Shown here in pieces: positions 47,818 through 57,102 of a stretch of 64,000 bases of DNA. Source of the stretch: Paraburkholderia tagetis (lineage in GTDB: Bacteria; Pseudomonadota; Gammaproteobacteria; Burkholderiales; Burkholderiaceae); NCBI RefSeq assembly GCF_022213065.1, contig NZ_JAKLJA010000003.1, positions 186,001 through 250,000 of the forward strand, written 5' to 3'. The notes below the pieces were generated by a model, which did no database searches, was not told the origin of the DNA, and was given only the letters and a program-made list of their open reading frames with translations. Each line of letters starts with the position of its first letter. The stretch's first letter is position 1. The position numbers were made by a program, and so were the translations under genes.

Positions 47818-48004
47818 ACGGGGGCGCGGGGCGTCCAGGTGGACGTCATTGATGCGCCTTGCTCCATCTCCCCACGCTGTGTTGGAGGCCCGCTCGCAGC
47901 GGGCGCGGCGCTTGCTGAAAAGCTCGCGTAATCGCTATGGAATCGCTGCGGAATCGCGGCGCAAAAGCCCTGCGTAACCGATGATCGGCATAATGTCCAC
48001 GCGT

Positions 48005-48033
48005 TTGCGGGGTTATTCCAACTCGCCTACAAT
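48005..48033 (+). promoter_or_regulatory. Sigma-70 promoter for sodB
   Basis: TTGCGG (48005-48010), 17-bp spacer, TACAAT (48028-48033), about 60 bp before the sodB ATG. Confidence 0.65.
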
Positions 48034-48093
48034 CGAGTGCTCCATGCCGGTTATCACGCAGAACTCCCCATAACACGACGAAGGAACCGCATC

Positions 48094-48672
48094 ATGTCAT
48101 TTACGCTCCCGCCGCTGCCGTTCGCGAAGAACGCTCTTGCTCCGACCATGTCGGAAGAGACGCTTGAGTTCCATTACGGCAAGCACCACCAGGCTTACGT
48201 CACGAATCTGAACAACCTGATCCCGGGCACCGAGTTCGAGAAGCTCTCGCTCGAAGAGATCGTCAAGAAGTCGTCGGGTGGCGTGTTCAACAACGCGGCC
48301 CAGATCTGGAATCACACGTTCTTCTGGAACAGCCTCTCGCCGCAAGGTGGTGGCGCTCCGTCGGGCGCGCTCGGCGACGCGATCAACGCGAAGTGGGGCT
48401 CCTTCGACGCATTCAAGGAAGCCTTCACGAAGGCTGCAGTCGGTAACTTCGGCTCGGGCTGGACGTGGCTCGTGAAGAAGGCGGACGGCTCGCTCGACAT
48501 CGTGTCGACCAGCAACGCCGCTACGCCGCTCACGACCGATGCCAAGCCGCTGCTCACGATCGACGTGTGGGAACACGCTTACTACATCGACTACCGCAAC
48601 GCACGTCCGAAGTTCGTCGAAGCGTTCTGGAACATCGCAAACTGGGACTTCGCTGCGAAGAACTTCGCGTAA
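48094..48672 (+). CDS. sodB: Iron superoxide dismutase
   Basis: 192 residues. Metal ligands are seen: His in [10 protein letters not shown], His in WNHTFFW, and Asp/His in [13 protein letters not shown]. The GGGAPSGAL and [15 protein letters not shown] pattern is of the Fe type. Removes superoxide in the cytoplasm. It has its own promoter and terminator; follows xseA as usual in Burkholderia. Confidence 0.97.
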   Translation: MSFTLPPLPFAKNALAPTMSEETLEFHYGKHHQAYVTNLNNLIPGTEFEKLSLEEIVKKSSGGVFNNAAQIWNHTFFWNSLSPQGGGAPSGALGDAINAKWGSFDAFKEAFTKAAVGNFGSGWTWLVKKADGSLDIVSTSNAATPLTTDAKPLLTIDVWEHAYYIDYRNARPKFVEAFWNIANWDFAAKNFA

Positions 48673-48734
48673 AGCGCAGTCCGCCCAGTTTCGTTTCTGC
48701 GCCGTTCGGTTTGAATGGCGCATGAAAGAAAAGA

Positions 48735-48765
48735 AAGCCCTCGATGCGAATCGAGGGCTTTTTGT
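48735..48765. terminator. Bidirectional terminator after sodB
   Basis: AAAGCCCTCGAT / ATCGAGGGCTTT stem with flanking A and T, between sodB and the converging isochorismatase-like gene. Confidence 0.92.
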
Positions 48766-48801
48766 TTGTGTCGGGTTTGCGGCGCCTGTTTGAAGCGCCT
48801 T

Positions 48802-49377
48802 TTACGCGAACGCGCCGAGCGTGTCCTGCGTCGAGCGCACGTGCCCCATGTGACGGAACAGCTTTTCGAATGTGAAACGATGCATGTCTTCGTTCAGACC
48901 CGAGGTGGCGTCTTCGACGAAGACAAGCTTGAAGCCCTGGTCGAAGGCCGCGCGCGCGGTGGACTCCACGCCGAAGTTGGTCGCGATGCCGCCGATCACG
49001 ATGGTGTCGATACCGCGGCGGCGCAACTGCTGCTCGAGGTCGGTGCCGTAGAACGCGCCCCACTGGCGCTTCGACACGACGACGTCGCTGGCTTGCGCGC
49101 CAATCTCGGGCACGAGCTCGGAAGCGATGGCCGGTGCTGCCGGCGCGTCGGGTGCGCGCGTGGGGGCGTCGGCGGGCATCGCGAGGATGTCGTTGAGCAG
49201 CGCGCGCACCCAGACGATGGTGCCGCCTTTGGCGCGCAGCGCATCGGCGAGGGTCTTTGCGTTGGCGACCACCTGCGTGCCGGCATGGGGCGCGACAGGG
49301 CGGCTCACGATGCCGTGCTGAAGATCGATCATCACGAGCGCGGTCTTGCTCGGATCGAGAGAAAGGGCTTGCGTCAT
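48802..49377 (-). CDS. Isochorismatase-family hydrolase
   Basis: 191 residues. The fold's Asp is in ALVMIDLQHGI, the Lys in VVSKRQWGAFYGTDL, and the third position reads IGGIATNFGVESTARAAFD with Gly where nicotinamidase-like members have the nucleophilic Cys. EntB-type isochorismatases also have Gly there, so an ether hydrolase or an uncharacterised activity is more likely than an amidase. It is divergent from a TetR gene with two operator-like palindromes between them. Confidence 0.9.
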   Translation of the reverse strand: MTQALSLDPSKTALVMIDLQHGIVSRPVAPHAGTQVVANAKTLADALRAKGGTIVWVRALLNDILAMPADAPTRAPDAPAAPAIASELVPEIGAQASDVVVSKRQWGAFYGTDLEQQLRRRGIDTIVIGGIATNFGVESTARAAFDQGFKLVFVEDATSGLNEDMHRFTFEKLFRHMGHVRSTQDTLGAFA

Positions 49378-49389
49378 GGTTCACCAATA

Positions 49390-49438
49390 TGTGAGGATGG
49401 CCTCACATATCATACCTTAATGTGAGGGAGGCCTCAGA
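49390..49438. promoter_or_regulatory. Two TetR-type operator palindromes
   Basis: TGTGAGG-ATGG-CCTCACA (49390-49407) and TGTGAGG-GAGG-CCTCAGA (49421-49438): 7-bp arms, 4-bp spacers, centres 31 bp apart (three helical turns). They fill the 62 bp between the isochorismatase-like gene and the TetR gene; the second one ends next to the TetR start codon. Confidence 0.8.
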
Positions 49439-49439
49439 T

Positions 49440-50078
49440 ATGGCGGTCGCACCGCTGCGGCGCAAAGCCGTGCCGAATGAAGCCCGGCGCCGCGTGCCGC
49501 GCCAGCAACGCGCCGCGCGCACGCTCGATGCCCTGCTTGAAGCGGCTGCGCAAGCCTTTGCCGAGCGCGGCTTCGAAGGGGCCACGATGACGCAGATCGC
49601 GCAGCAGGCCGGCGTGTCGATTGGCGCGGCGTACCAGTATTTCCCGAACAAGGACGCGCTCGCGCTCGCCTTGCGCCAGCAATATGGCGACGAAATGGAT
49701 GCGCGCTGGAGCGCGCTCATCGAGGCGCAGGCAAGCGGCGGCGAGTTGCCGCCCGCGCAACTCGCCGAACGGTTGCTCGACATGATGGTCGAGCTGATGG
49801 ATGCGTATCCCGCGTATCTGCCGCTGCTTTCCGTCTCGCTGGGCTTTCGTCGCGACGAAGCGGCGCGCAACAAACTGCGTCAGCGTTTCGCCACGCTGTT
49901 CAGGCGCTACAACGTGGCGCTCACGGCCGACGAGGCGTATCGCGTCGCCGAGGTCATGCTGCAGGTCGTCAAGAGCCTCAATCTGCTCTATGCGAGCGCG
50001 AAGCCGAAGGAGCGCACGCTGCTGGTCACCGAGTACAAGGGCGTGTTGGCCGCCTGGCTCGCCGTGCGGCTTGCGTGA
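49440..50078 (+). CDS. TetR/AcrR-family transcriptional regulator
   Basis: 212 residues. The N-terminal helix-turn-helix lies at about residues 28-70 with MTQIAQQAGVSIGAAYQYFP. The C-terminal effector domain has no recognised ligand motif. The start is set by MAVAPLRR at 49440, next to palindrome 2, so the repressor probably blocks its own start. It likely controls the divergent isochorismatase-like gene. Confidence 0.93.
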   Translation: MAVAPLRRKAVPNEARRRVPRQQRAARTLDALLEAAAQAFAERGFEGATMTQIAQQAGVSIGAAYQYFPNKDALALALRQQYGDEMDARWSALIEAQASGGELPPAQLAERLLDMMVELMDAYPAYLPLLSVSLGFRRDEAARNKLRQRFATLFRRYNVALTADEAYRVAEVMLQVVKSLNLLYASAKPKERTLLVTEYKGVLAAWLAVRLA

Positions 50079-50144
50079 GCCTCAAGCATACGTTTACGCC
50101 TCATCTCGCGCAGCGTTGCCCTGGTAGCGCGACGTCGCGCGCCC

Positions 50145-50789
50145 TCAGCGCGGCAACGCTTCGTCGCGCGACGCGAGCACGCGGTCGATCAGTCCATATT
50201 CCGCAGCCGCCTCGGCCGACATGAAGTGATCGCGGTCGGTGTCGTGCGCGATCTGCTCGACGTTACGGCCCGTGTGCGCGGCGAGCATCGCATTCAGACG
50301 CTCGCGCTGATAAAGCACTTCGCGCGCCTGAAGCTCGACATCGGCGGCGGTGCCCTGGCTGCCGCCCGAGGGCTGATGAATCATGATCCGTGCGTTAGGG
50401 AGTGCAAAACGTTTGCCGTGCGCTCCGGCGGCGAGCAGAAACGAGCCCATGCTCGCTGCAAAGCCCGTGCAAAGCGTGGAGACGTCGGGCTTCACGAACT
50501 GCATCGTGTCGTGGATCGCGAGACCGTCGTAGACCGAGCCGCCCGGCGAATTGATATAGAGGCTGATGTCTTTCTCCGGATTCTCGGCTTCGAGAAAGAG
50601 CAACTGCGCGACGATGATGCTCGCCGTCTGCTCGGTCACTGGCCCGACCAGAAACACGATGCGCTCGCGCAAGAGGCGCGAGTAGATGTCGTAGGCGCGC
50701 TCGCCGCGGCCTGAGGTTTCGATGACGGTGGGCACGAAATTGAGCGCGCGCGGCGCGATTGCCGCATGATGGTCGGCGGTGGGATGCAT
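50145..50789 (-). CDS. clpP: ClpP-type ATP-dependent protease proteolytic subunit (paralogue)
   Basis: 214 residues with the catalytic triad visible: Ser in [14 protein letters not shown], His in [11 protein letters not shown], Asp in [11 protein letters not shown]-terminal [20 protein letters not shown] matches ClpP. There is no clpX or tig beside it, so it is not the main copy in the tig-clpP-clpX operon; it is an extra ClpP. MHPTADHH at 50789 is the start; further upstream the frame reads Arg/Pro-rich noise. Confidence 0.9.
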   Translation of the reverse strand: MHPTADHHAAIAPRALNFVPTVIETSGRGERAYDIYSRLLRERIVFLVGPVTEQTASIIVAQLLFLEAENPEKDISLYINSPGGSVYDGLAIHDTMQFVKPDVSTLCTGFAASMGSFLLAAGAHGKRFALPNARIMIHQPSGGSQGTAADVELQAREVLYQRERLNAMLAAHTGRNVEQIAHDTDRDHFMSAEAAAEYGLIDRVLASRDEALPR

Positions 50790-51001
50790 GAAATTCCTCG
50801 CGTTCGGGTGGTCGGGCGCGGCACAACGGTGCCGCGCCCCCAAGACGCTCGCCGCGTGTCGCGTGTGACGACAATTTTTTTGCGCGACGTTGTCACATCG
50901 GCGCGCCGGCGGTCGTCTTGCGGGCAGAGGCGGCGAGGGCTGTCCGCGAAAGACCGGCGCGGCGAGGGCGCATGAGGCGCCAGCGAAGAGGAGCGAAGCG
51001 A

Positions 51002-52270
51002 ATGACCCAGGTGATCGACGAAATTGACGTGCGGGACATATCGGACGGGCAGGGCGTGCAGGACGGACGCGATGCCGCGCAGGCGAGCGCCGGAGTGCCG
51101 CGGGATGGCGTGCGCGAGGCTCGGTGCAGCACGATGGCGCTTGCAGCGTCTTCGGACGTGCAAAGCGACGTGCAAAGCGGCGCGCAAAGCGGCGCATGGA
51201 GCGAAGGCCGCCGCGCCGCCGTCTTCGACAAGGAGCGCGCGCGGCTGCTGGCATTGGCCGTGCGCGTGCTAGGCAGCCGCGCCGAGGCGGAGGACGTCGT
51301 GCAGGACGCGTGGTTCCGCTGGCGCGAGGCCGACGTGCAGGCGGTGCGCGTGCCGCAAGCGTGGCTCGCGACGGCTACGGTGCGCCTCGCGATCGACCGC
51401 CTGCGCAAGCAGCGCCGCGAGCGCGCGGGCGAACGCGAAGCACCCGGCGCTGTGCCGTGGCTCGACGGTATCGCGCCGTCGGCGGAGGAGGGAGGCCTGC
51501 GCGCCGCGCGCCTCGCGGACGGGTTGCTGATGCTGCTCGAGCGGCTCGGGCCACTCGAGCAGGCCGTTTTCGTGCTGCGCGAGGCGTTCGACTGCGATTA
51601 CGCCGAGATTGCCGCGCTCACCGGTTGCACGCCGGTGCATTGCCGCCAGATCGTGCATCGCGCGCGCGTACGGCTGGTGCGCGAACCGGCGGCCAAGTCC
51701 GTGGCGCCCGCCGACGCGGCGCAGCACGCACTCGCCGTGGAGCGGCTGCGCGAGGTGCTCCATGCGCAGGACCGCGCGGGCTTGATGGACCTGCTGGGCG
51801 TGACCGCGACGGCGCTGGTGGTGGCGAGTACGACGGTGAGTGCAGCGGCGAGTGCGGCGGCGAGCGCAGCGGTGCCGCGCACTGGAACCGTGGCGGCGTC
51901 GGGCGTCGCGCATGCGCCGGTACGTGGCTTGTGTGCCGAGATGCTCGCGCTCGACGGCGAGCCGGGCATCGCGCTGGTGGCGGAGGACGGCGAACTGGCC
52001 GCGTGGCTGCACGTAGGCGTAGCCGTCGATGGACGCGCTTTGCCGGTAGTCTGCGTGGCCGCGACCGCGGGCGGGAGCGCCTTGCAGGCGGCCAACCGGG
52101 CGTTCGGAGGCCGGGCGGTGCGCGCACTGCTCGCGCAGATCGCCCGAGCAGTAGCGAGCGGCGGCGCGCTCGGCGTATCGGTGCAGGTCACGCAAGCAAC
52201 GATTTCAGCCTCGGCATCATGGATGCCATCCCCCGAATCCGCACCCGTGTTGCTCGCGCAACTCGATTGA
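51002..52270 (+). CDS. ECF-like RNA polymerase sigma factor with C-terminal extension
   Basis: 422 residues. Sigma region 2 is at about residues 75-140 ([30 protein letters not shown]), and region 4 at about 185-240 with [20 protein letters not shown]. The remaining 180 residues are a SnoaL-like (SigJ/ECF41 type) extension with Ala-rich linker. The N terminus has a 60-residue disordered stretch containing [14 protein letters not shown] repeats. ATG 51002 lies after AGGAG. No anti-sigma factor is next to it. It is divergent from clpP. Confidence 0.85.
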   Translation: MTQVIDEIDVRDISDGQGVQDGRDAAQASAGVPRDGVREARCSTMALAASSDVQSDVQSGAQSGAWSEGRRAAVFDKERARLLALAVRVLGSRAEAEDVVQDAWFRWREADVQAVRVPQAWLATATVRLAIDRLRKQRRERAGEREAPGAVPWLDGIAPSAEEGGLRAARLADGLLMLLERLGPLEQAVFVLREAFDCDYAEIAALTGCTPVHCRQIVHRARVRLVREPAAKSVAPADAAQHALAVERLREVLHAQDRAGLMDLLGVTATALVVASTTVSAAASAAASAAVPRTGTVAASGVAHAPVRGLCAEMLALDGEPGIALVAEDGELAAWLHVGVAVDGRALPVVCVAATAGGSALQAANRAFGGRAVRALLAQIARAVASGGALGVSVQVTQATISASASWMPSPESAPVLLAQLD

Positions 52271-52340
52271 TCGCTCGTGCCCGCCTGAGCCTGGGTTCAG
52301 CCGTGACTTGGCGCGGGATCACCGCGCGATCAATGCGCGA

Positions 52341-53609
52341 TCAACGCGAAGCCGCGTCCCAGTTGATATCGACGCACAGCACTTGCAGGCCATGCGCCGT
52401 TTGCGCGGCGATCGAGGCGGTCACGCAGAGGTGCGCCTCGTTGATCGAGAGATAGGGCGGCGTGAACTGCACGCTGCCGGGCGCCTTCATCGCCCCGATG
52501 AAATAGGGCCGGCGCTCCCAGCTTGCCCCCTGGGAATGCAGGAGCGGCCCGAAACGCTTGGCGCGCTGCGACGCGCGGCCGTCGGGCAGCACGTTGTCGC
52601 CGATCTGGCGGCCCGAGGCGTCCAGCAAGAAGCTGCGCGCCGTCTCGGCGAGGCCGAGCAGCGGCAGCGTGGCATCGCCCATGCTTGCGCCCGCGGCGAG
52701 CTGCGCCGCCGCCGCTTCGAGCGCCTTCACATAGGGCGAGAGGCGCGCGCACTGGGTCCGCTCCCGCGCGCTCACGCGCTCGCGCAGGCGCGCGGAAAGA
52801 TCGTCCATCAGACGCGCGGCGGTCGCGGGCGGGACGGGCTCCACGTCGGGGCGCGCGAAGTACGCGCCCTGCACGAAGTCGGCATTGCTTTCCAGCGCGA
52901 TCAGCGCGTCGCGCTCGGTCGAGAGGCCGCCCACCAGCACCAGTTGGCCGGACTCGTGCAGCATCGAGACGAGCCCGGGCAGCACGCGCTCGATGTGCGC
53001 ATGGCGGCTCGCCTGGGCGAGCAGGCTGCGATCGAGCGTGACGATATCGGGCCGCAGATGCCATACGCGGTCGATGTTCGAATGCTTGGCGCCAAAGCCG
53101 TCGAGCGCGATCACGAAGCCCGCCTTGCGCAATGCGTCGATGATCTCCGCGAAGCGCGAAGTCTCGCCGCCCGCCTGCTCCGAGACTTCCAGCACCACGC
53201 GCTGCGGCTGCAGCCCGAGCGCCTTGATGCCGGCGAGCAGGGCGTCGCCATAGCTCGTGTCCATGAGCGCGGCGGGGTGCAGGCTCAGGAAGAGCCATTC
53301 GTCGTGCGAGTCGAAGGCGTTGAAGTTGCCCAGATGCAGCGATTCCGCGAGGCGGCCCAGCTCGAGCAGGTCGCCGCGGCGCGCGGCCTGTGTGAAGACT
53401 TCCTGCGAGGGCACCTGCTCGCCATGCTCGTCATGCGCGCGCAGCGAGGCGTGGTAGCCGATCGCGCGGCGGTGGGCGACCGAGAACACCGGCTGGAACA
53501 CGCTGAACACGGTGTATCCGCCGTAGAGCACGGTGCGTCGCGCGCCTTCTTCGCCCGCCACGGGGCGCGACTGAAAGCCGGGGGGATCGAGATCGATCAT
53601 GCTGGTCAT
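52341..53609 (-). CDS. Degenerate EAL-domain protein with C-terminal sensory domain
   Basis: 422 residues. The EAL fold is at about residues 35-270: FQPVFSVAHRRAIGYHASLR, LEVSEQAGG, ALDGFGAKHSNIDRV, PDIVTLDRSLL, DFVQGAYFARPD. The metal and catalytic residues are largely replaced: the EAL glutamate triplet is HAS, the INLSP asparagine is Ser (LFLSLHP), DDFG is DGFG, the lysine before DRS is Thr, and AEGVE reads VGGLS. It cannot be an active c-di-GMP phosphodiesterase by these rules, so a c-di-GMP or protein-binding role is inferred. The C-terminal 150 residues resemble YkuI_C/PDC-type sensing domains. Confidence 0.85.
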   Translation of the reverse strand: MTSMIDLDPPGFQSRPVAGEEGARRTVLYGGYTVFSVFQPVFSVAHRRAIGYHASLRAHDEHGEQVPSQEVFTQAARRGDLLELGRLAESLHLGNFNAFDSHDEWLFLSLHPAALMDTSYGDALLAGIKALGLQPQRVVLEVSEQAGGETSRFAEIIDALRKAGFVIALDGFGAKHSNIDRVWHLRPDIVTLDRSLLAQASRHAHIERVLPGLVSMLHESGQLVLVGGLSTERDALIALESNADFVQGAYFARPDVEPVPPATAARLMDDLSARLRERVSARERTQCARLSPYVKALEAAAAQLAAGASMGDATLPLLGLAETARSFLLDASGRQIGDNVLPDGRASQRAKRFGPLLHSQGASWERRPYFIGAMKAPGSVQFTPPYLSINEAHLCVTASIAAQTAHGLQVLCVDINWDAASR

Positions 53610-53943
53610 GGAGCTGGGTGGCGCGCACGACAGGCCGCGCGCGAAGTCTCAAGTTTACATTACAGGATAGCCTTGCAAAAAGTATGCGCACCCAGACACA
53701 CGGCGGATCGGGCCATGCGTGCGGGATATCGGCTATTTCGAGATCGTGTGCGGGGACGGCCGGCACTCGTGTGGCGCCTTGGCGCTGCTAGCGCGCACCG
53801 TGTGGGTCGCGCCATGCACCGTTGCAGTGCGGGGCGGCTTGTCGAGGCTTGTCGCGGTTGGGGGCGTCGGGCGTGGCGTGACGCAACGTGACGCCGCGTG
53901 ACAGCGGCCGCCACCGCATGCGCGCCATGGCGCGCCCGCTGTT
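53610..53943. other. Intergenic region between EAL-type and MFS genes
   Basis: Both genes run leftward; the region holds the EAL gene's upstream sequence (AT-richer at 53650-53690, with possible -35 TTGCAA and -10 TAAACT elements on the minus strand, spaced 15 bp) and CGTGACGC-type direct repeats at 53876-53899. No gene is seen. Confidence 0.4.
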
Positions 53944-55392
53944 TCAGGCGCGTTCCGACGGATCGGTCTTCTTCGCGGTGCGGCGCACGTCGTCGGAGAG
54001 CTGGGCGAAGATCCACGACGAGGCCGCAGTGATGATCCCCACGCACACGAAGGTCGCGTGGAACGCCGGAATCACGCTCGAGCCCGTCGCGTGATGGATC
54101 AAGCCGGTGAAGGTCGTGAGCAGCGCGCCCGCGACCGTCACGCCGAGGCTCATCGAGAGCATCTGCACGAGTGAGAAGAGGCTGTTGCCGCTGCTCGCGC
54201 CGCCCATGCCGAGGTCCTTGAGCGTGAGCGTGTTCATCGCGGTGAACTGCATGGAGTTCACGCTGCCGAACACGGCCAGTTGCACGATGCGCAGCCACAA
54301 CGGCTCGGCCGGCGTCGAGAGCGTGAAGCTCGCCATCATGAGGCCCACCAGCACCGTGTTGGTCGTGAGCACGCGCCGGTAGCCGTGGCGCGTGATGAGA
54401 TACGTGACGAGGCGTTTGGAGAACATGCCCGCGGCGGCCACCGGCAGCATCATGAGGCCCGCCTCGAAAGGCGTGTAGCCGAGCGCGACTTGCAGAAGCA
54501 GCGGAATCAGGTAGGGCATCGCGCCGCTGCCGATGCGCGCGAACAGGTTGCCGAGCAGCCCCACGCAGAACGTGTGAATCTTGAAAAGATCGAGCGAGAA
54601 GATCGGCCGTGGCGTGCGTGCCGCGTGCAGCCCGTAGGCCACGAATGCCGCGAGCGAGACGATCAGCATCACGAGCACGGTCGCCTGAGGAATGCCGAGC
54701 TCGGCGCGGCCGTCGAGCGCAAGCGAAATCGTCAGCATGCCCGTGACGAGCAGCAGGTAGCCCGGCACGTCGAACTTCGGCGTATCGGGGTTGCGGCTGT
54801 CGGGCATGAAGATGGCAGTGGCGATGCAGCCCACCACGCCCACCGGCACGTTGATCAGAAAAATCCAGTGCCACGAGGCGATCTGCACGAGCCAGCCGCC
54901 GAGCGTCGGGCCGATGAGCGGGCCGATCAGCCCCGGAATCGCCACGAACGAGAGCGCGGGCAGATAGCGCTCGGCGGGAAACGTGCGCAGCACGGCGAGG
55001 CGCCCCACGGGCAGCAGCATCGCGCCGCCCACGCCCTGCACGATGCGCGCAAGCACGAGCTGGTTGAGCGTGTGCGCGCTCGCGCACAAGAGCGAGCCGA
55101 CCGTGAAGACGAGGATCGCGCCGAGAAACACGCGCCGCGTGCCGAGCTTGTCGGCGAGCCAGCCAGAGACGGGGATCATCACGGCCATCGTCAGCGAGTA
55201 GGCGATCACGACCGATTGCATGCGCAACGGCAATTCGCCGAGGCTCGTGGCCATCGCGGGCAGCGCCGTGTTGACGATGGTCGAATCGAGCGTCTGCATG
55301 AAGAAGCCCGTGGCGACGAGCCACAGCATCACGGACAGCTTGCGGGCGGAGGGCGTGGGTGTCGGGCTCGACGAGACGGCGTATTCGGGCAT
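53944..55392 (-). CDS. DHA2-family multidrug exporter (MFS, 14 helices)
   Basis: 482 residues with 14 predicted membrane helices. MFS motif A is GWLADKLGTRRVF near residue 80, and antiporter motif C is GPLIGPTLGGWL near residue 160. The N terminus LWLVATGFFMQTLDSTIVNT includes the motif D1 Asp (LDSTIVNTALPAM). This is the EmrB/QacA/MdtD group, exporting drugs by proton antiport. No membrane fusion protein is next to it. It is transcribed alone, leftward. Confidence 0.93.
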   Translation of the reverse strand: MPEYAVSSSPTPTPSARKLSVMLWLVATGFFMQTLDSTIVNTALPAMATSLGELPLRMQSVVIAYSLTMAVMIPVSGWLADKLGTRRVFLGAILVFTVGSLLCASAHTLNQLVLARIVQGVGGAMLLPVGRLAVLRTFPAERYLPALSFVAIPGLIGPLIGPTLGGWLVQIASWHWIFLINVPVGVVGCIATAIFMPDSRNPDTPKFDVPGYLLLVTGMLTISLALDGRAELGIPQATVLVMLIVSLAAFVAYGLHAARTPRPIFSLDLFKIHTFCVGLLGNLFARIGSGAMPYLIPLLLQVALGYTPFEAGLMMLPVAAAGMFSKRLVTYLITRHGYRRVLTTNTVLVGLMMASFTLSTPAEPLWLRIVQLAVFGSVNSMQFTAMNTLTLKDLGMGGASSGNSLFSLVQMLSMSLGVTVAGALLTTFTGLIHHATGSSVIPAFHATFVCVGIITAASSWIFAQLSDDVRRTAKKTDPSERA

Positions 55393-55525
55393 GGGAAAAG
55401 GCGCGCAGGCGGTGGCTGGCAGCCGCCATTGTAGTGAACCCCGCGCGACGGCGTGCTGCTGCTGCCGCGCGGCGCATTGCGATTTGGGCTGTTGGCTGTT
55501 GGCTGTGGCTGTGCGTGGGCCGGGA

Positions 55526-56980
55526 TTACCCCGGAACGCGTGCCGCCGCCGCGAAAAACGCCTGCGCGCGCGGGTCCAGCGCGAACGCCACGTTGATGCG
55601 TAGCCACGGGCTCGGCTCGCCGTGGGGCCGGAAGTGGCTGCCCGGCGACGCGCTCACGCCGAATGGCTCGCCGCAGGGTACGAGCCGCGCCGAATCGTCC
55701 ACATGGGGCACGCGCGCCCAGATGAACTTGCCGCCGCTTTGCGCATAAGTGCGCGCGCTGCCCTGCGCCGCGGCGGGCCCGGCGAGCGGCCCCGCGAACA
55801 GTTCCCAGCCGTGATCTTCGAGCGTGCGCGAGGCGGTGCCGAGCGCTTCAGTCAGGCGCCGGCGCAGCCGCTCCAGATACTTGCGGTACGCGCCGCGCTC
55901 GAGGAGGGTGGCCACCACGGCCTGCGTGAAGCGCGAGCCGCTGATGCTCGTGAGCGCCTTGATCGAGGCGAGATCGCGCACGATCTCCGGATTCGCGACC
56001 ACATAGCCGATGCGCAGCGACGAAGAGAGCGTCTTCGAGAGCCCGCCCACGTAGATCACGTGCTCGAACTGGTCGAGCGCCGCGAGCCGGTCGGTGGGGT
56101 CCGCCTGGAAATCGGCGTAGATGTCGTCCTCGACGATGGTGAAGCTGTGCTCGCGCGCGAGCTGCAGCAGGCGGAACGCGACGGGCGGCGAGACGATGGA
56201 GCCGGTCGGGTTGTGGAACACGGTGTTGATGAAGAACGCACGCGGGCGATGCTGCGCGAGCAGCGCATGCAGATGCTCGAGGTCGGGCCCGCTCGCCGTG
56301 CGCGTGACGCCGACGAGCCGCACGCCGTGCAGCTTCAGTAGTCCGTACAAATTGTAGTAGCCCGGATCTTCCACGAACACGGTGTCGCCGGGCTTGAGCA
56401 TGTAGCGCATCAGCAGGTCGAGGCCCTCGCTCGCGCCTTCGGTGATGAGGATCTGCTGGGCGTCGGCGGCAATGCCGAGCGGCGCGAGCCGGTTGCGCAG
56501 ATGCTCGCGCAGTGTGGCGTCGCCAAGCGGCGAGCCGTAATCGACGAGACTCGACGGATCGGTGCGCGAGACGTGGCGGATTGCCTGGCCGATCGCGTCG
56601 ATGTCGCGCCACGCCTGCGGGATCGAACCGCTGTCGAGCTGCAGCGTTTCGCCGGGCCGGTTGAGCTGGCTGAGCAGATGGCCCGATTCGTCGGCGGCGT
56701 TCGAGAGGTCGCAGGTGCCCATGCCGGAGAGCCCCAGGCGCGCGTGCTCGCTCACGTAAAAGCCCGAGCCGTGACGCGAGTCGAGATAGCCGAGCGAAAC
56801 CAGCCGGTCGTAGGCCTCGATCACGGGAAAGCGGCTGATGCGGTAGTCGGTGGCGAACTGACGGATCGAAGGCAGGCGCGCGCCCGGGTGGGCGGCGCGC
56901 GAGCGGATCCAGGTCTGCACGCCGGCGACGATCTGGTCGGTGAGCGGGACGCGGCTGGCGCGGTCGAGTTCGAGTTTCAT
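55526..56980 (-). CDS. MocR-type regulator (GntR domain fused to PLP aminotransferase)
   Basis: 484 residues. A GntR winged helix-turn-helix (about 15-85) with GARLPSIRQFATDYRISRFP is followed by a fold-type I aminotransferase domain; the PLP lysine is in VGGLSKTLSSSLRIGY and other features are NTVFHNPTGS and DDIYADFQ. MocR proteins use PLP-bound metabolites to regulate transport or amine metabolism. It is divergent from a DUF2917 gene, with a long inverted repeat and a third half-site in the shared region. Confidence 0.93.
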   Translation of the reverse strand: MKLELDRASRVPLTDQIVAGVQTWIRSRAAHPGARLPSIRQFATDYRISRFPVIEAYDRLVSLGYLDSRHGSGFYVSEHARLGLSGMGTCDLSNAADESGHLLSQLNRPGETLQLDSGSIPQAWRDIDAIGQAIRHVSRTDPSSLVDYGSPLGDATLREHLRNRLAPLGIAADAQQILITEGASEGLDLLMRYMLKPGDTVFVEDPGYYNLYGLLKLHGVRLVGVTRTASGPDLEHLHALLAQHRPRAFFINTVFHNPTGSIVSPPVAFRLLQLAREHSFTIVEDDIYADFQADPTDRLAALDQFEHVIYVGGLSKTLSSSLRIGYVVANPEIVRDLASIKALTSISGSRFTQAVVATLLERGAYRKYLERLRRRLTEALGTASRTLEDHGWELFAGPLAGPAAAQGSARTYAQSGGKFIWARVPHVDDSARLVPCGEPFGVSASPGSHFRPHGEPSPWLRINVAFALDPRAQAFFAAAARVPG

Positions 56981-57069
56981 GCGGGCCTCGCTAGGTCCGG
57001 GCGGCTTGGGGGCGGCCGGGATTGCCTGGAAATCGTTTATGGCGTGATCAAGTGTCCGGTTTTTCGACT

Positions 57070-57102
57070 GCACAGTTCCGTATGAACTGTTCGGAACTGT
57101 GC
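57070..57102. promoter_or_regulatory. MocR operator candidate: inverted repeat plus direct half-site
   Basis: Perfect 11-bp arms GCACAGTTCCG (57070-57080) and CGGAACTGTGC (57092-57102). A third AACTGT lies in the spacer at 57085-57090, making a direct repeat with the right arm 11 bp apart, about one helical turn. It lies between the MocR gene and the divergent DUF2917 gene. Confidence 0.75.

Noticed and set aside
52308..53891. A 527-codon plus-strand frame
   Set aside because: Antisense to the EAL-type gene, with His/Arg-rich composition typical of shadows.
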